Both the position numbers and the translations under genes were made by a program. Under the pieces are notes generated by a model, which was not told where the DNA came from, did not search any database, and saw only the letters and a list, made by a program, of their open reading frames with translations. Positions 1 to 5,736 of a DNA stretch of 5,736 bases are shown here, one piece after another. The number at the start of each line of letters is the position of its first letter. The first letter of the stretch is position 1. The stretch comes from CALKCV01 sp964609515 (GTDB lineage Bacteria > Cyanobacteriota > Cyanobacteriia > Cyanobacteriales > Microcoleaceae): the NCBI GenBank assembly GCA_964609515.1, contig CAZSTZ010000329.1, positions 1 through 5,736 of the forward strand, in the 5' to 3' direction.

Positions 1-145
1 CGCTACAAAATCCGCTGCCAACCAAGGCCAAAGGCCCACCAACAACCCATCCGCTACATCCGCTTCAAAATCCGCTGCCAACCAAGGCCAAAGGCCCACC
101 AACAACCAATCCGTTAAATCCGTTACAAAATCCGCTGCCAACCAA
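1..145. repeat. 60-bp tandem repeat, two full copies plus a partial third
   Basis: Positions 1-60 and 61-120 align without gaps at 56 of 60 bases, and the third copy (121-~145) follows for about 25 bases before diverging. The array enters from the left edge, so its full length is unknown. The unit is an exact multiple of three and carries smaller ATCCGCT-like sub-repeats and GGCCAAAGGCC. Frame 2 is open from the edge to TAA at 221-223 and would give a Ser/Ala/Asn/Gln-rich, disordered-looking protein tail. Frame 3 is also open, to TAA at 279-281. Parts of the minus strand are open as well. All four differences between copies change the amino acid in frame 2, so there is no sign of purifying selection in that frame. 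It may be the repetitive 3' end of a gene or a non-coding array. Confidence 0.85.
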
Positions 146-261
146 CTTCTCAGGGCCACCGAACCCGATTTGGGCCCGACCCCCCAGGCTTTACTTATAC
201 AAATCTGGCCTAACAATCGGTAAATCAAATCAAAAAAATGAATTATTAGCTACCGTAGGAT

Positions 262-289
262 TTTACAAAAAAATGGGGTAAACTATAAC
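262..289 (+). promoter_or_regulatory. Predicted sigma70-type promoter of the STAND gene
   Basis: TTTACA at 262-267 matches the -35 consensus at five of six positions, and TATAAC at 284-289 matches the -10 consensus at five of six, with a 16-bp spacer. Transcription would start near 296, leaving a leader of about 20 bases that contains the ribosome binding site. The surrounding 224-316 segment is AT-rich and holds no other recognisable site. The call rests on consensus match and position only. Confidence 0.45.
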
Positions 290-302
290 CTAATAGAATA
301 TC

Positions 303-309
303 AAAGGAG
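303..309 (+). promoter_or_regulatory. Ribosome binding site for the STAND gene
   Basis: AAAGGAG lies seven bases before the ATG at 317. It is a strong Shine-Dalgarno match with good spacing and supports the chosen start. The minus-strand DUF2887 gene lacks such a site. Confidence 0.8.
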
Positions 310-316
310 AGCAAAT

Positions 317-3300
317 ATGCCGATCGACAATTCCGTTAGGGCGTCTCAAGAAGGGTTAGATAAAATTATCGACCCAAAGAGAATAAAGAAGGGCTGGAAC
401 AAACAAGCTTCTATTTGGGCCGGCGAGGCAGGAGTATCGGTTCCGCTTTTGAAAAAGTTCTGGCAGCGCAAACACATCCGACCAGAAAACCTTCAAGCAA
501 TTTGTCAAGCGGTGGGAGTAGATGACTGGGAGTCAATTGTTGATGCCAGCCCTCCCCACTACGACGACTGGGGAGATGCTCCCGACGTCTCGACTTTCTT
601 TGGCAGAGAGGGCGAAGATGCTATACTGCGACAGTGGATAATAGACGATCGCTGCCGTCTGGTAGGAATTGTCGGCATCGGCGGTATCGGCAAAACTGAC
701 TTATCGGTAAAATTAGGCAAGGGCGGTATCGGCAAAACTGACTTATCGGTAAAATTAGCGCGAGGAGTTCGAGAAGACTTTGAATATATTATCTGGCGAT
801 CGCTCATCAACGCCCCACCCATAACCGAACTTCTCCCCGATTTACTTCAGTTTCTCTCCCGTCAAAAAAAACACAACTTACGCAACACAACAGACCGGCA
901 AATATCGGACTTACTCAAACACTTAAAAAACCATCGCTGCCTCATCATTTTAGATAACCTCGAATCAATTTTAGAAGGAGGAACTTACGCCGGACAATAC
1001 AAACAAGGCTATGAAAATTACGGTCAACTTTTAAGAAAAATTGGCGAAGTCAAACACGAAAGTTGTTTGCTCTTTACCAGCCGCGAAAAAATTCTCCAAC
1101 TCCAACGTTTAGAAGGAAAAAATAAACCGTTTCGCTGCTTAGAATTGCGGGGATTAAACTTAGATGCGGGAAAAGAAATTTTTCGAGACATCGGCGAATT
1201 TTCTGGGTCGGAAACGGAATGGCAGCAATTAATAGAATATTACAACGGCAACCCTTTAGCTTTAGAATTAGCCGCCCATCATATCGAAGAAGTATTCGCC
1301 GGTAATTTGACAGATTTTTGGCAACGAGGAAGAGCGGTTTTTGCCGATATTAGAGAATTGTTAGACTTCCACTACCAGCGGTTGTCCGCTAGAGAAAAAG
1401 AAATAGTATTGTGGCTGGCAATTAATCGAGAACCGATGACAATTGCAGAATTACAAGATAACTTAGTTACAATTGATGCCAAAGAAAAGGTGGGAGAAAA
1501 TTTGCGATCGCTCCAAAGCAAACTACCCCTAGAAAAAAGCGACGGCGGCAAACAATTTGCCCTCCAACCCATGCTAATCGAGTACCTCACAGACTTATTA
1601 ATCGACCGAGTTTTTGCCGAAATTATTAGCGGCGAAATTGACATCTTAAACAGTCACGCCTTAACTCAAGCAGAAGCTAAAGATTACGTCAGAGAAACTC
1701 AAATTAGAACTCTGGTTCGACCGATCGCAGCCAGATTAACCGAACGCTTTAACAGTCAGGAAAAATTAGAAAAACACTGGCAAAAACTCATTTTAAAATT
1801 GCGCCGCGATTCCCCAAATAAACCTGGATATGCAGGGGGAAACATCATCAATTTTTTAAACCATGCTAAGATTAACCTACAAGGTTATAACTTCTCCGGC
1901 CTCGCTATTTGGCAAGCCTACCTCCAAAACGTCAACTTACACGATGTTGACTTTTCTTACTGCGACTTAAGTAAATCAGTTTTTCCTCAAGCTTTTGGCG
2001 GCGTTCATAGCTTGGCATTCAGTCCCGACGGCGCAATTTTAGCCCTGGGAGACGATGGCGGAGAAATTCATTTAGTCAGAACCACAGACCTACAACAAAT
2101 AGGAGTAATCCAAAAACACGGCTGGTGGGTAGTATCTCTCGCATTTAGTCCCGACGGAAAAAAATTAGCCAGCAGCAGTATAGATGGCACTCTGAAACTG
2201 TGGAACCTGGAAACTAGGGAACGTTTGTACGACCTCGAAAAACATACCGATTGGATCTGGACGGTTGCATTTAGTCCCGACGGCAAAGTCTTCGCCAGCG
2301 GCAGCAACGATAATACGATTAACCTTTGGGATGCGAACACCGGCCAATGTCTGAAAACCTTAACCGGTCATAACGGTTGGGTTTTAAGCGTCGCCTTTAG
2401 TCCCGATGGCAAGTTATTAGCCAGCGGCAGTTACGATAAATCTATCAAACTTTGGGACGTAGAAACCGGTGCTTGCGTTAGAACTTTGTTAGGACATACA
2501 GACGCCATCTGGTCAGTGGCATTTAGTCCCGACGGCGAAACTATAGCTAGTTGCGGCTTCGACAAAGATATTAGACTCTGGAACGTCGAAGAGGGAAAAT
2601 GCGAGGATATCTTAACCGGACACGAAAAAGAAATCAAAGCGTTAGCCTTTAGTCCCGACGGCGAAACCTTAGTCAGCGCGTCTTTCGAGCCGTTAGTAAA
2701 ATTTTGGAACTTGGAAACTGGAGAATGCTTCGCCACTGGGAGAGGACATCAAACCGGTATCAGAAGCATTGCTTTTAGCCCCGACGGTCAAACAGTTGCC
2801 AGCGGCGACAACGACCAAATTTTAAAAATCTGGAACCCACGAACGGGAAAATGCGCGAGAACCCTCCACGGTCATACTCATTGGATTTGGTCCGTGTCGT
2901 ATAGTCCTGCTAAGTGCAAGGGAGAAAGCGAGATTATTGCTAGCGCTCACTTAGACCATCGAGTAAGACTGTGGAACGTTGGTACCGGAGAATGTCTGAA
3001 AAGCTTAAGCGGGCATACTGCCTGGATTTGGAGCGTTGACTTTAGCGCCGACGGTGGGATGGTGGCGAGCAGCGGCGATGACGAAACTATTAGGCTGTGG
3101 GATGTTACCAGGGGGGAGTGTATCAAAGTTTTAAGATATAAAGAAAAGACCTATCAAGGGGGTATCTGGACGGTAGCTTTTAGTCCCGATAATCGCTTTC
3201 TTGCCAGCGGCGGACAAAGTGCGACGGTGAAACTCTGGGATTGGCAAGCTGGTAATTATCGCTTGTTAGAAGGCCACGCCAGTTGGGTGTGGACGGTAGC

Positions 3301-3871
3301 TTTTAGCCAGAAGGGAGAACTTCTCGCCAGCGGTGGCGACGATCGCACGATAAAAATCTGGGATGTTTCTGAGGGTAAGTGTTTGCAGACGTTAGAGGGA
3401 CACGAGGGGAATGTTAGAGCGATCGCCTTTAGTCCCGATGGCAAGTTATTAGTCAGCGGCAGCGACGATCGCACTGTAAAACTTTGGGATATCGGCGGGG
3501 GAAAATGTCTGGCAACTTTTGACGAACATACAGATGTGGTCTGGTCCGTAAAATTTAGCTCCAACGGTAAATTTATCGTTAGCAGCAGTCAAGACACAAC
3601 TCTCAAAGTTTGGGAAGTTGCCAGCAAGCAATGTTTGAGGACTTTTCGGGAACATCGCGATCGCGTCATGTCGGTGGGTATAAGTCCGGGTAGCGACATT
3701 ATTATTAGCGGTAGTTTGGACGGTAAGATTAAATGTTGGAATTTAAAGAGCGATCGTTCTTGGCAAACCTTAAAAGTGCCCGGACCTTGCGAAGGGATGA
3801 AAATTGCAGAAACTAGAGGTTTAACCGTGGCTGGAAAATACCTTCTCCAGAATTTAGGCGCGGTAGAATAG
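317..3871 (+). CDS. STAND NTPase: HTH-like N-terminus, NB-ARC, 14 WD40 repeats
   Basis: This 1184-residue, probably cytoplasmic protein belongs to the signal-transducing STAND ATPases, which bind a ligand through C-terminal repeats and switch by nucleotide-driven oligomerisation. Residues ~7-77 resemble an HTH-type domain. The NB-ARC module follows: GREGED near 96, Walker A GIGGIGKT (120-127) and a second copy GKGGIGKT (134-141), IIWRSL (158-163), Walker B LIILDN (209-214), sensor FTSRE (253-257), GNPLALEL (311-318), and a winged-helix-like region to ~430. Residues 519-558 form about eight pentapeptide-like units (YNFSG, VNLHD, CDLSK). WD40 blades occupy ~560-1142. The tail, containing PCEGMKI, resembles the end of many cyanobacterial WD40 proteins. 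Blade 1 lacks the WD dipeptide, blade 8 carries an insertion, and blade 10 lacks the usual GH. No caspase, TIR, nuclease or membrane effector domain is visible. The ligand and output are unknown; defence, cell death and regulation are all possible. Confidence 0.95.
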   Translation: MPIDNSVRASQEGLDKIIDPKRIKKGWNKQASIWAGEAGVSVPLLKKFWQRKHIRPENLQAICQAVGVDDWESIVDASPPHYDDWGDAPDVSTFFGREGEDAILRQWIIDDRCRLVGIVGIGGIGKTDLSVKLGKGGIGKTDLSVKLARGVREDFEYIIWRSLINAPPITELLPDLLQFLSRQKKHNLRNTTDRQISDLLKHLKNHRCLIILDNLESILEGGTYAGQYKQGYENYGQLLRKIGEVKHESCLLFTSREKILQLQRLEGKNKPFRCLELRGLNLDAGKEIFRDIGEFSGSETEWQQLIEYYNGNPLALELAAHHIEEVFAGNLTDFWQRGRAVFADIRELLDFHYQRLSAREKEIVLWLAINREPMTIAELQDNLVTIDAKEKVGENLRSLQSKLPLEKSDGGKQFALQPMLIEYLTDLLIDRVFAEIISGEIDILNSHALTQAEAKDYVRETQIRTLVRPIAARLTERFNSQEKLEKHWQKLILKLRRDSPNKPGYAGGNIINFLNHAKINLQGYNFSGLAIWQAYLQNVNLHDVDFSYCDLSKSVFPQAFGGVHSLAFSPDGAILALGDDGGEIHLVRTTDLQQIGVIQKHGWWVVSLAFSPDGKKLASSSIDGTLKLWNLETRERLYDLEKHTDWIWTVAFSPDGKVFASGSNDNTINLWDANTGQCLKTLTGHNGWVLSVAFSPDGKLLASGSYDKSIKLWDVETGACVRTLLGHTDAIWSVAFSPDGETIASCGFDKDIRLWNVEEGKCEDILTGHEKEIKALAFSPDGETLVSASFEPLVKFWNLETGECFATGRGHQTGIRSIAFSPDGQTVASGDNDQILKIWNPRTGKCARTLHGHTHWIWSVSYSPAKCKGESEIIASAHLDHRVRLWNVGTGECLKSLSGHTAWIWSVDFSADGGMVASSGDDETIRLWDVTRGECIKVLRYKEKTYQGGIWTVAFSPDNRFLASGGQSATVKLWDWQAGNYRLLEGHASWVWTVAFSQKGELLASGGDDRTIKIWDVSEGKCLQTLEGHEGNVRAIAFSPDGKLLVSGSDDRTVKLWDIGGGKCLATFDEHTDVVWSVKFSSNGKFIVSSSQDTTLKVWEVASKQCLRTFREHRDRVMSVGISPGSDIIISGSLDGKIKCWNLKSDRSWQTLKVPGPCEGMKIAETRGLTVAGKYLLQNLGAVE
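674..757 (+). repeat. In-frame 42-bp tandem duplication of the Walker A segment
   Basis: Positions 674-715 and 716-757 are adjacent 42-bp copies identical at 40 of 42 bases. They encode GIGGIGKTDLSVKL (residues 120-133) and GKGGIGKTDLSVKL (134-147); the only change is ATC to AAG (Ile to Lys). Both copies keep the full GxxxxGKT pattern. The first follows the hydrophobic strand RLVGIV, and the second leads into the expected helix and DFEYIIW strand, so the ancestral single loop is split between them. Confidence 0.95.
1991..3742 (+). repeat. Fourteen WD40 repeat units within the STAND gene
   Basis: Fourteen units of about 42 residues are seen, with period-ending dipeptides at W629-N630, W671-D, W713-D, W755-N, W797-N, W839-N, W886-N, W928-D, W974-D, W1015-D, W1057-D, W1099-E and W1141-N, preceded by a degenerate first unit (560-589). 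Most contain FSPDG followed by LASGS-type and KLWD-type strands. Fourteen fits two seven-bladed propellers. Blades 4 and 12 share a 40-base stretch (2391-2430 and 3423-3462) with one mismatch, suggesting recent exchange between blades. Confidence 0.93.
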
Positions 3872-3878
3872 GTAATAT

Positions 3879-3911
3879 CAATTAACAATTAACAATTAAC
3901 AATTAACAATT
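3879..3911. repeat. Heptanucleotide tandem repeat (CAATTAA)
   Basis: CAATTAA is repeated four times in a row (3879-3906) and followed by a partial CAATT. It begins seven bases after the STAND stop codon. Short tandemly repeated heptamers (STRR) in intergenic DNA are well known in filamentous cyanobacteria. No function is evident here. Confidence 0.9.
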
Positions 3912-3952
3912 GAAATTCTGTTCGATGTATTCTCTAACTCAACAGTCATTTT

Positions 3953-4028
3953 TTTGTAGGTCGTGCGGACCTCCGTGGAACCCGACATAGAAAGTTGGGT
4001 TCCGCTGTCGCGGCTCCCGACCTACAAA
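3953..4028. repeat. Palindromic (MITE- or REP-like) element, possible terminator
   Basis: TTTGTAGGTCG (3953-3963) and CGACCTACAAA (4018-4028) form perfect 11-bp terminal arms. Inside them GGAACCC (3977-3983) pairs with GGGTTCC (3997-4003), leaving a short loop. A T-run follows at 4034-4039, so the hairpin could help end transcription of the STAND gene 80 bases upstream. It resembles small dispersed palindromes of cyanobacterial genomes, but no family name can be assigned by eye. Confidence 0.75.
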
Positions 4029-4092
4029 TGGTATTTTTTATTTTGGCGAAGGTATTGTTATAAATTAATCAGGTTACTTGTTTGATTAGCCA

Positions 4093-4166
4093 TTTTTTTG
4101 TAGGTCGTGCGGACCTCCGTGGAACCCGACATATTTCTTGAGTTCCGTTTCGCTCCACCAAACCTA
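4093..4166. repeat. Second, diverged copy of the palindromic element
   Basis: The left half matches the element at 3953 exactly, but the right half differs and ends in AACCTAC (4161-4167), which pairs only with GTAGGT at the left end. The inner arm is imperfect (GGAAC against GTTCC). It appears to be the same element type with a replaced or decayed right arm. Confidence 0.65.
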
Positions 4167-4300
4167 CTTATAATGTTATTTTTATTTTGGCGAAGGTATT
4201 GTTATAAATTAACCAGGTTACTTGTTTGATTAGAGAATAATTATAGAAATCCTAAAAAATTTATAACTACTTTGAAGTACAGAAAATTAAACGTTGGGTG

Positions 4301-4368
4301 GGGGCAAAGCATTCGGACATCAACATTTTTGTTTTTTATCAAAAATTAACGCCCGAATGCTTTGCCCC
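4301..4368. repeat. Long hairpin with perfect 16-bp arms
   Basis: GGGGCAAAGCATTCGG (4301-4316) and its exact reverse complement at 4353-4368 flank a second inner inverted repeat, ATTTTTG (4325-4331) and CAAAAAT (4340-4346), with an 8-base loop. It sits between the convergent genes, 56 bases past the stop of the truncated DUF2887 copy. It looks like a dispersed non-coding palindrome. There is no clean T-run directly after either arm, so a terminator role is weaker than for the element at 3953. Confidence 0.85.
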
Positions 4369-4423
4369 TACAGTTTTATTTGTAAGAAAAAATTTGACAC
4401 GAATGATTTAGAATTGCTATACC

Positions 4424-4738
4424 TCAATTCATCTTATTAATGAACTCTCGGACTTGCTGTACTTCTAATTGAAGGACTTCAGCTATTTCCTCAACAGAAA
4501 AACCTTTGGCTAATAAAGGAGAAATTATCTGCAATTTAGTTTTAAGTTCTGCTCTTTGTTCCCCTTCCGCAATCAATTCTTGGGCAAAGCGAGTCTTTCT
4601 CAAATCTTCAACTCCAAACATAACTTCTAACTCCTTACGACTCATTTTTGGTAACTTGGCTATAATAATAGCCTCTAATAAATTCAAAATTAGTAACCTG
4701 ATAATTTCCTCGATAAATTGTTGTTTTACCTCAAAAAT
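4424..4738 (-). pseudogene. 5'-truncated DUF2887/Rpn-family copy
   Basis: The last 87 codons (4424-4684 plus stop) align without gaps to the C-terminal end of the intact neighbour at a constant 351-bp offset, sharing LLEAIIIAKLPKMSR, FGVEDLR, TRFAQELIAE and the terminal LQLE.QQVR segment. In-frame homology extends a little further upstream (VKQQF against VKKQF) and then meets a TGA at 4741-4739. The whole nuclease domain, with the catalytic Asp and Glu-x-Gln, is missing. A TTG at 4687 could act as a start, but the same base position is an ordinary Leu codon in the alignment, so translation from it is doubtful. It is best read as the remnant of a duplicated gene whose 5' two-thirds were lost. 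Confidence 0.8.
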
Positions 4739-4740
4739 TC

Positions 4741-4763
4741 ACCAGGTTACTTGTTTGATTAGA
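4741..4763. repeat. Third fragment of the 144-bp unit tail
   Basis: These 23 bases are identical to 4212-4234, the end of the second 144-bp unit, and nearly identical to the end of the first. The fragment lies between the truncated and intact DUF2887 genes and begins where the truncated copy loses its homology. Confidence 0.85.
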
Positions 4764-4774
4764 AACTAATGACC

Positions 4775-5575
4775 TCAATTCATGTTATTAATGTATTTTC
4801 GGACTTGCTGTAGTTCCAATTGCAGAATTGCAGCAATTTTTTCTGGAGAAAAACCCTCTTGTAATAAAGGAACAATTGTCTCCAACTTAGTTTTAATTTT
4901 TGTTTGTTGCTCCGTTTCCGCAATCAATTCTTGGGCAAAGCGAGTATTTCTCAAATCTTCAACTCCAAACATAGCTTCTAACTCCTGACGACTCATTTTT
5001 GGTAACTTGGCTATAATAATAGCCTCTAATAAATTCAGCAATTCCAACCGGGTAGGTTCGTCGCGATCGAATTGTTTTTTTACCCTTTCGATTAACTCGG
5101 TTATTTCTCCTAAAAATTGCCTTTTTTTAGCGACTATTAAGCGAATAATTTGCACCCCCAAAGAACTATTTTCATTAGCTGTTAGCTCGTTCAAATAGAT
5201 CCGCTTTACCAGAGGAGAATCTAAAAGGGGTTGAACCGATTCCCTCTGTCTGACAGTTGGCTCGATACTACGACTTCTGAAAATAATCATAGCACGCCAG
5301 CGCAAACTTGGGTTGTTTTCTCGGATATAAGTAAAAATCTCTGAAAACAAGCGAATATAAATGCTCGGGTCTTTTTGAAATTGGACCTCCCCAAAATAAA
5401 TCGGGTTTTCCGCGTCTAGGGGCAAAAATACCCCATCTATTCTAAAAGCAGTTTGCTTTAATTCTACCGCATCAAAACGGTAATCGTTAGCCATTTCTGG
5501 CGACTCGCCCCACAACTCGAAGAAAGTGTCGGGTAATTCTTTGAAAATGCGGTAAAAAATGTGGTCTGTTTTCAT
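4775..5575 (-). CDS. DUF2887 / Rpn-family putative PD-(D/E)XK nuclease
   Basis: This 266-residue protein starts with MKTDHIFYRIFKELP and continues with the pattern typical of cyanobacterial DUF2887 proteins, often annotated as Rpn-family recombination-promoting nuclease or putative transposase. The predicted PD-(D/E)XK core is visible: Asp47 in FRIDGVF and Glu63-x-Gln65 in YFGEVQFQ, followed by a helical segment (IRLFSEIFTYI, 73-83). The C-terminal part (~180-266) is helical and ends in a small HTH-like motif, GFSPEKIAAILQL (241-253). Length and both ends look complete. There is no Shine-Dalgarno sequence just before the ATG; GAGGG lies about 20 bases upstream, too far to count. No terminal inverted repeats bracket the gene, so autonomous transposition is not shown. 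DNA cleavage is expected from the family only. Confidence 0.88.
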   Translation of the reverse strand: MKTDHIFYRIFKELPDTFFELWGESPEMANDYRFDAVELKQTAFRIDGVFLPLDAENPIYFGEVQFQKDPSIYIRLFSEIFTYIRENNPSLRWRAMIIFRSRSIEPTVRQRESVQPLLDSPLVKRIYLNELTANENSSLGVQIIRLIVAKKRQFLGEITELIERVKKQFDRDEPTRLELLNLLEAIIIAKLPKMSRQELEAMFGVEDLRNTRFAQELIAETEQQTKIKTKLETIVPLLQEGFSPEKIAAILQLELQQVRKYINNMN

Positions 5576-5664
5576 CGGTTAATTTTAATCTATTCCCTCA
5601 ATTGCAGAACTATTTAAAAACAGTGACTTTTTAAGACTATTCTAGCACGCTATAAAGCAATTCA
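5576..5664. other. AT-rich upstream region of the DUF2887 gene
   Basis: This stretch should contain the minus-strand promoter. TAGAAT-like and TAAAAT-like -10 candidates can be picked out on the minus strand, but none has a convincing -35 at the right distance. No other feature is seen. Confidence 0.4.
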
Positions 5665-5697
5665 AGAAACCAGGTTTTTTGAAAAAACCTGGTTTCT
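5665..5697. repeat. Perfect 33-bp palindrome
   Basis: AGAAACCAGGTTTTTT (5665-5680) and AAAAAACCTGGTTTCT (5682-5697) are exact reverse complements around a single G. The right arm is also the start of the first 24-bp repeat unit of the adjoining array. On the minus strand the element lies upstream of the DUF2887 gene, so it could insulate or cruciform-form there, but no function is shown. Confidence 0.9.
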
Positions 5698-5736
5698 GGG
5701 ACGCCAAAAAACCTGGTTTCTGGGACGCCAAAAAAC
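5682..5736. repeat. 24-bp tandem repeat running off the right edge
   Basis: Units at 5682-5705 and 5706-5729 are identical (A6, CCTGGTTTCT, GGGACGCC), and a third begins at 5730 and is cut by the window end. The copies abut with no spacers. Similar CCTGGTTTCT-type repeats occur widely in intergenic DNA of filamentous cyanobacteria. Confidence 0.9.

Larger units (their letters stand above)
3947..4233. repeat. Two tandem copies of a ~144-bp intergenic unit
   Basis: Copy 1 (3947-4089) and copy 2 (4091-4233) align at a constant offset of 144. The first 43 bases are identical (3947-3989 and 4091-4133). The last 55 bases (4035-4089 and 4179-4233) differ at a single position (T4070 versus C4214). 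The middle differs strongly: copy 1 closes a palindrome there, while copy 2 has a different arm. Each unit is a palindromic element followed by an AT-rich tail ending in GGTTACTTGTTTGATTAG. No reading frame is evident. Confidence 0.9.

Noticed and set aside
2..223. 5'-partial CDS in frame 2 ending TAA at 221-223
   Set aside because: Frame 3 and parts of the minus strand are equally open, no start or domain is visible, and the repeat differences are all amino acid changing in this frame. It is recorded only as a repeat.
2068..3888. Several minus-strand ORFs of 60-102 residues across the WD40 region
   Set aside because: They are antisense reflections of the repeated WD40 coding sequence; their similar Ser/Pro/Leu-rich sequences simply mirror the FSPDG repeats.
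3947..4233. Insertion sequence with transposase
   Set aside because: The units contain no reading frame, and terminal repeats bracket only a short palindrome, so at most it is a non-autonomous element.
4424..4687. An 87-residue standalone gene starting at TTG 4687
   Set aside because: The TTG aligns with an internal Leu region of the full-length paralogue, homology continues upstream of it, and there is no ribosome binding site. A truncated copy explains it better.
4506..4769. Plus-strand ORF of 87 residues
   Set aside because: It is antisense to the DUF2887 remnant, which has clear protein homology on the minus strand.
5682..5736. Possible CRISPR array
   Set aside because: The 24-bp units abut directly with no unique spacers between them.

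Overview
The window looks like chromosomal DNA from a cyanobacterium, probably a filamentous repeat-rich one (Oscillatoriales or Nostocales type). This rests on four complete HIP1 octamers (GCGATCGC at 796-803, 1504-1511, 3419-3426 and 3657-3664), a very large STAND NTPase with WD40 repeats, a DUF2887/Rpn-family putative nuclease, and several kinds of short dispersed or tandem repeats of the sort found in these genomes. The exact genus cannot be read from the sequence.

Layout. Positions 1-~145 hold a 60-bp tandem repeat that runs in from the left edge; its coding status is unclear. A sigma70-like promoter (262-289) and a good ribosome binding site (303-309) precede the one large gene, 317-3871 (+). 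It encodes a 1184-residue protein with an HTH-like N-terminus, an NB-ARC ATPase module, a short pentapeptide-like linker, 14 WD40 blades (enough for two seven-bladed propellers) and a conserved-looking C-terminal tail. Its Walker A segment is duplicated in tandem and in frame.

From 3872 to 4423 there is no gene. The stretch holds a heptanucleotide array, two tandem copies of a ~144-bp unit that begin with a palindromic element, and a separate hairpin with perfect 16-bp arms. On the minus strand lie a 5'-truncated DUF2887 copy (4424-4738) and an intact 266-residue DUF2887 gene (4775-5575). A third fragment of the 144-bp unit sits exactly where the truncated copy loses homology. From 5576 to the end there is no gene, only AT-rich DNA, a perfect palindrome and a 24-bp tandem array running off the right edge.

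The genes converge: the STAND gene reads rightward and the DUF2887 genes read leftward into the shared repeat-filled gap. Nothing suggests they form one pathway. The STAND protein is plausibly a signal-sensing or defence-type switch in which WD40 repeats sense and NB-ARC oligomerises. The DUF2887 genes are a mobile-like family that tends to multiply and decay. The most interesting observation is the doubled P-loop in an otherwise complete STAND gene.
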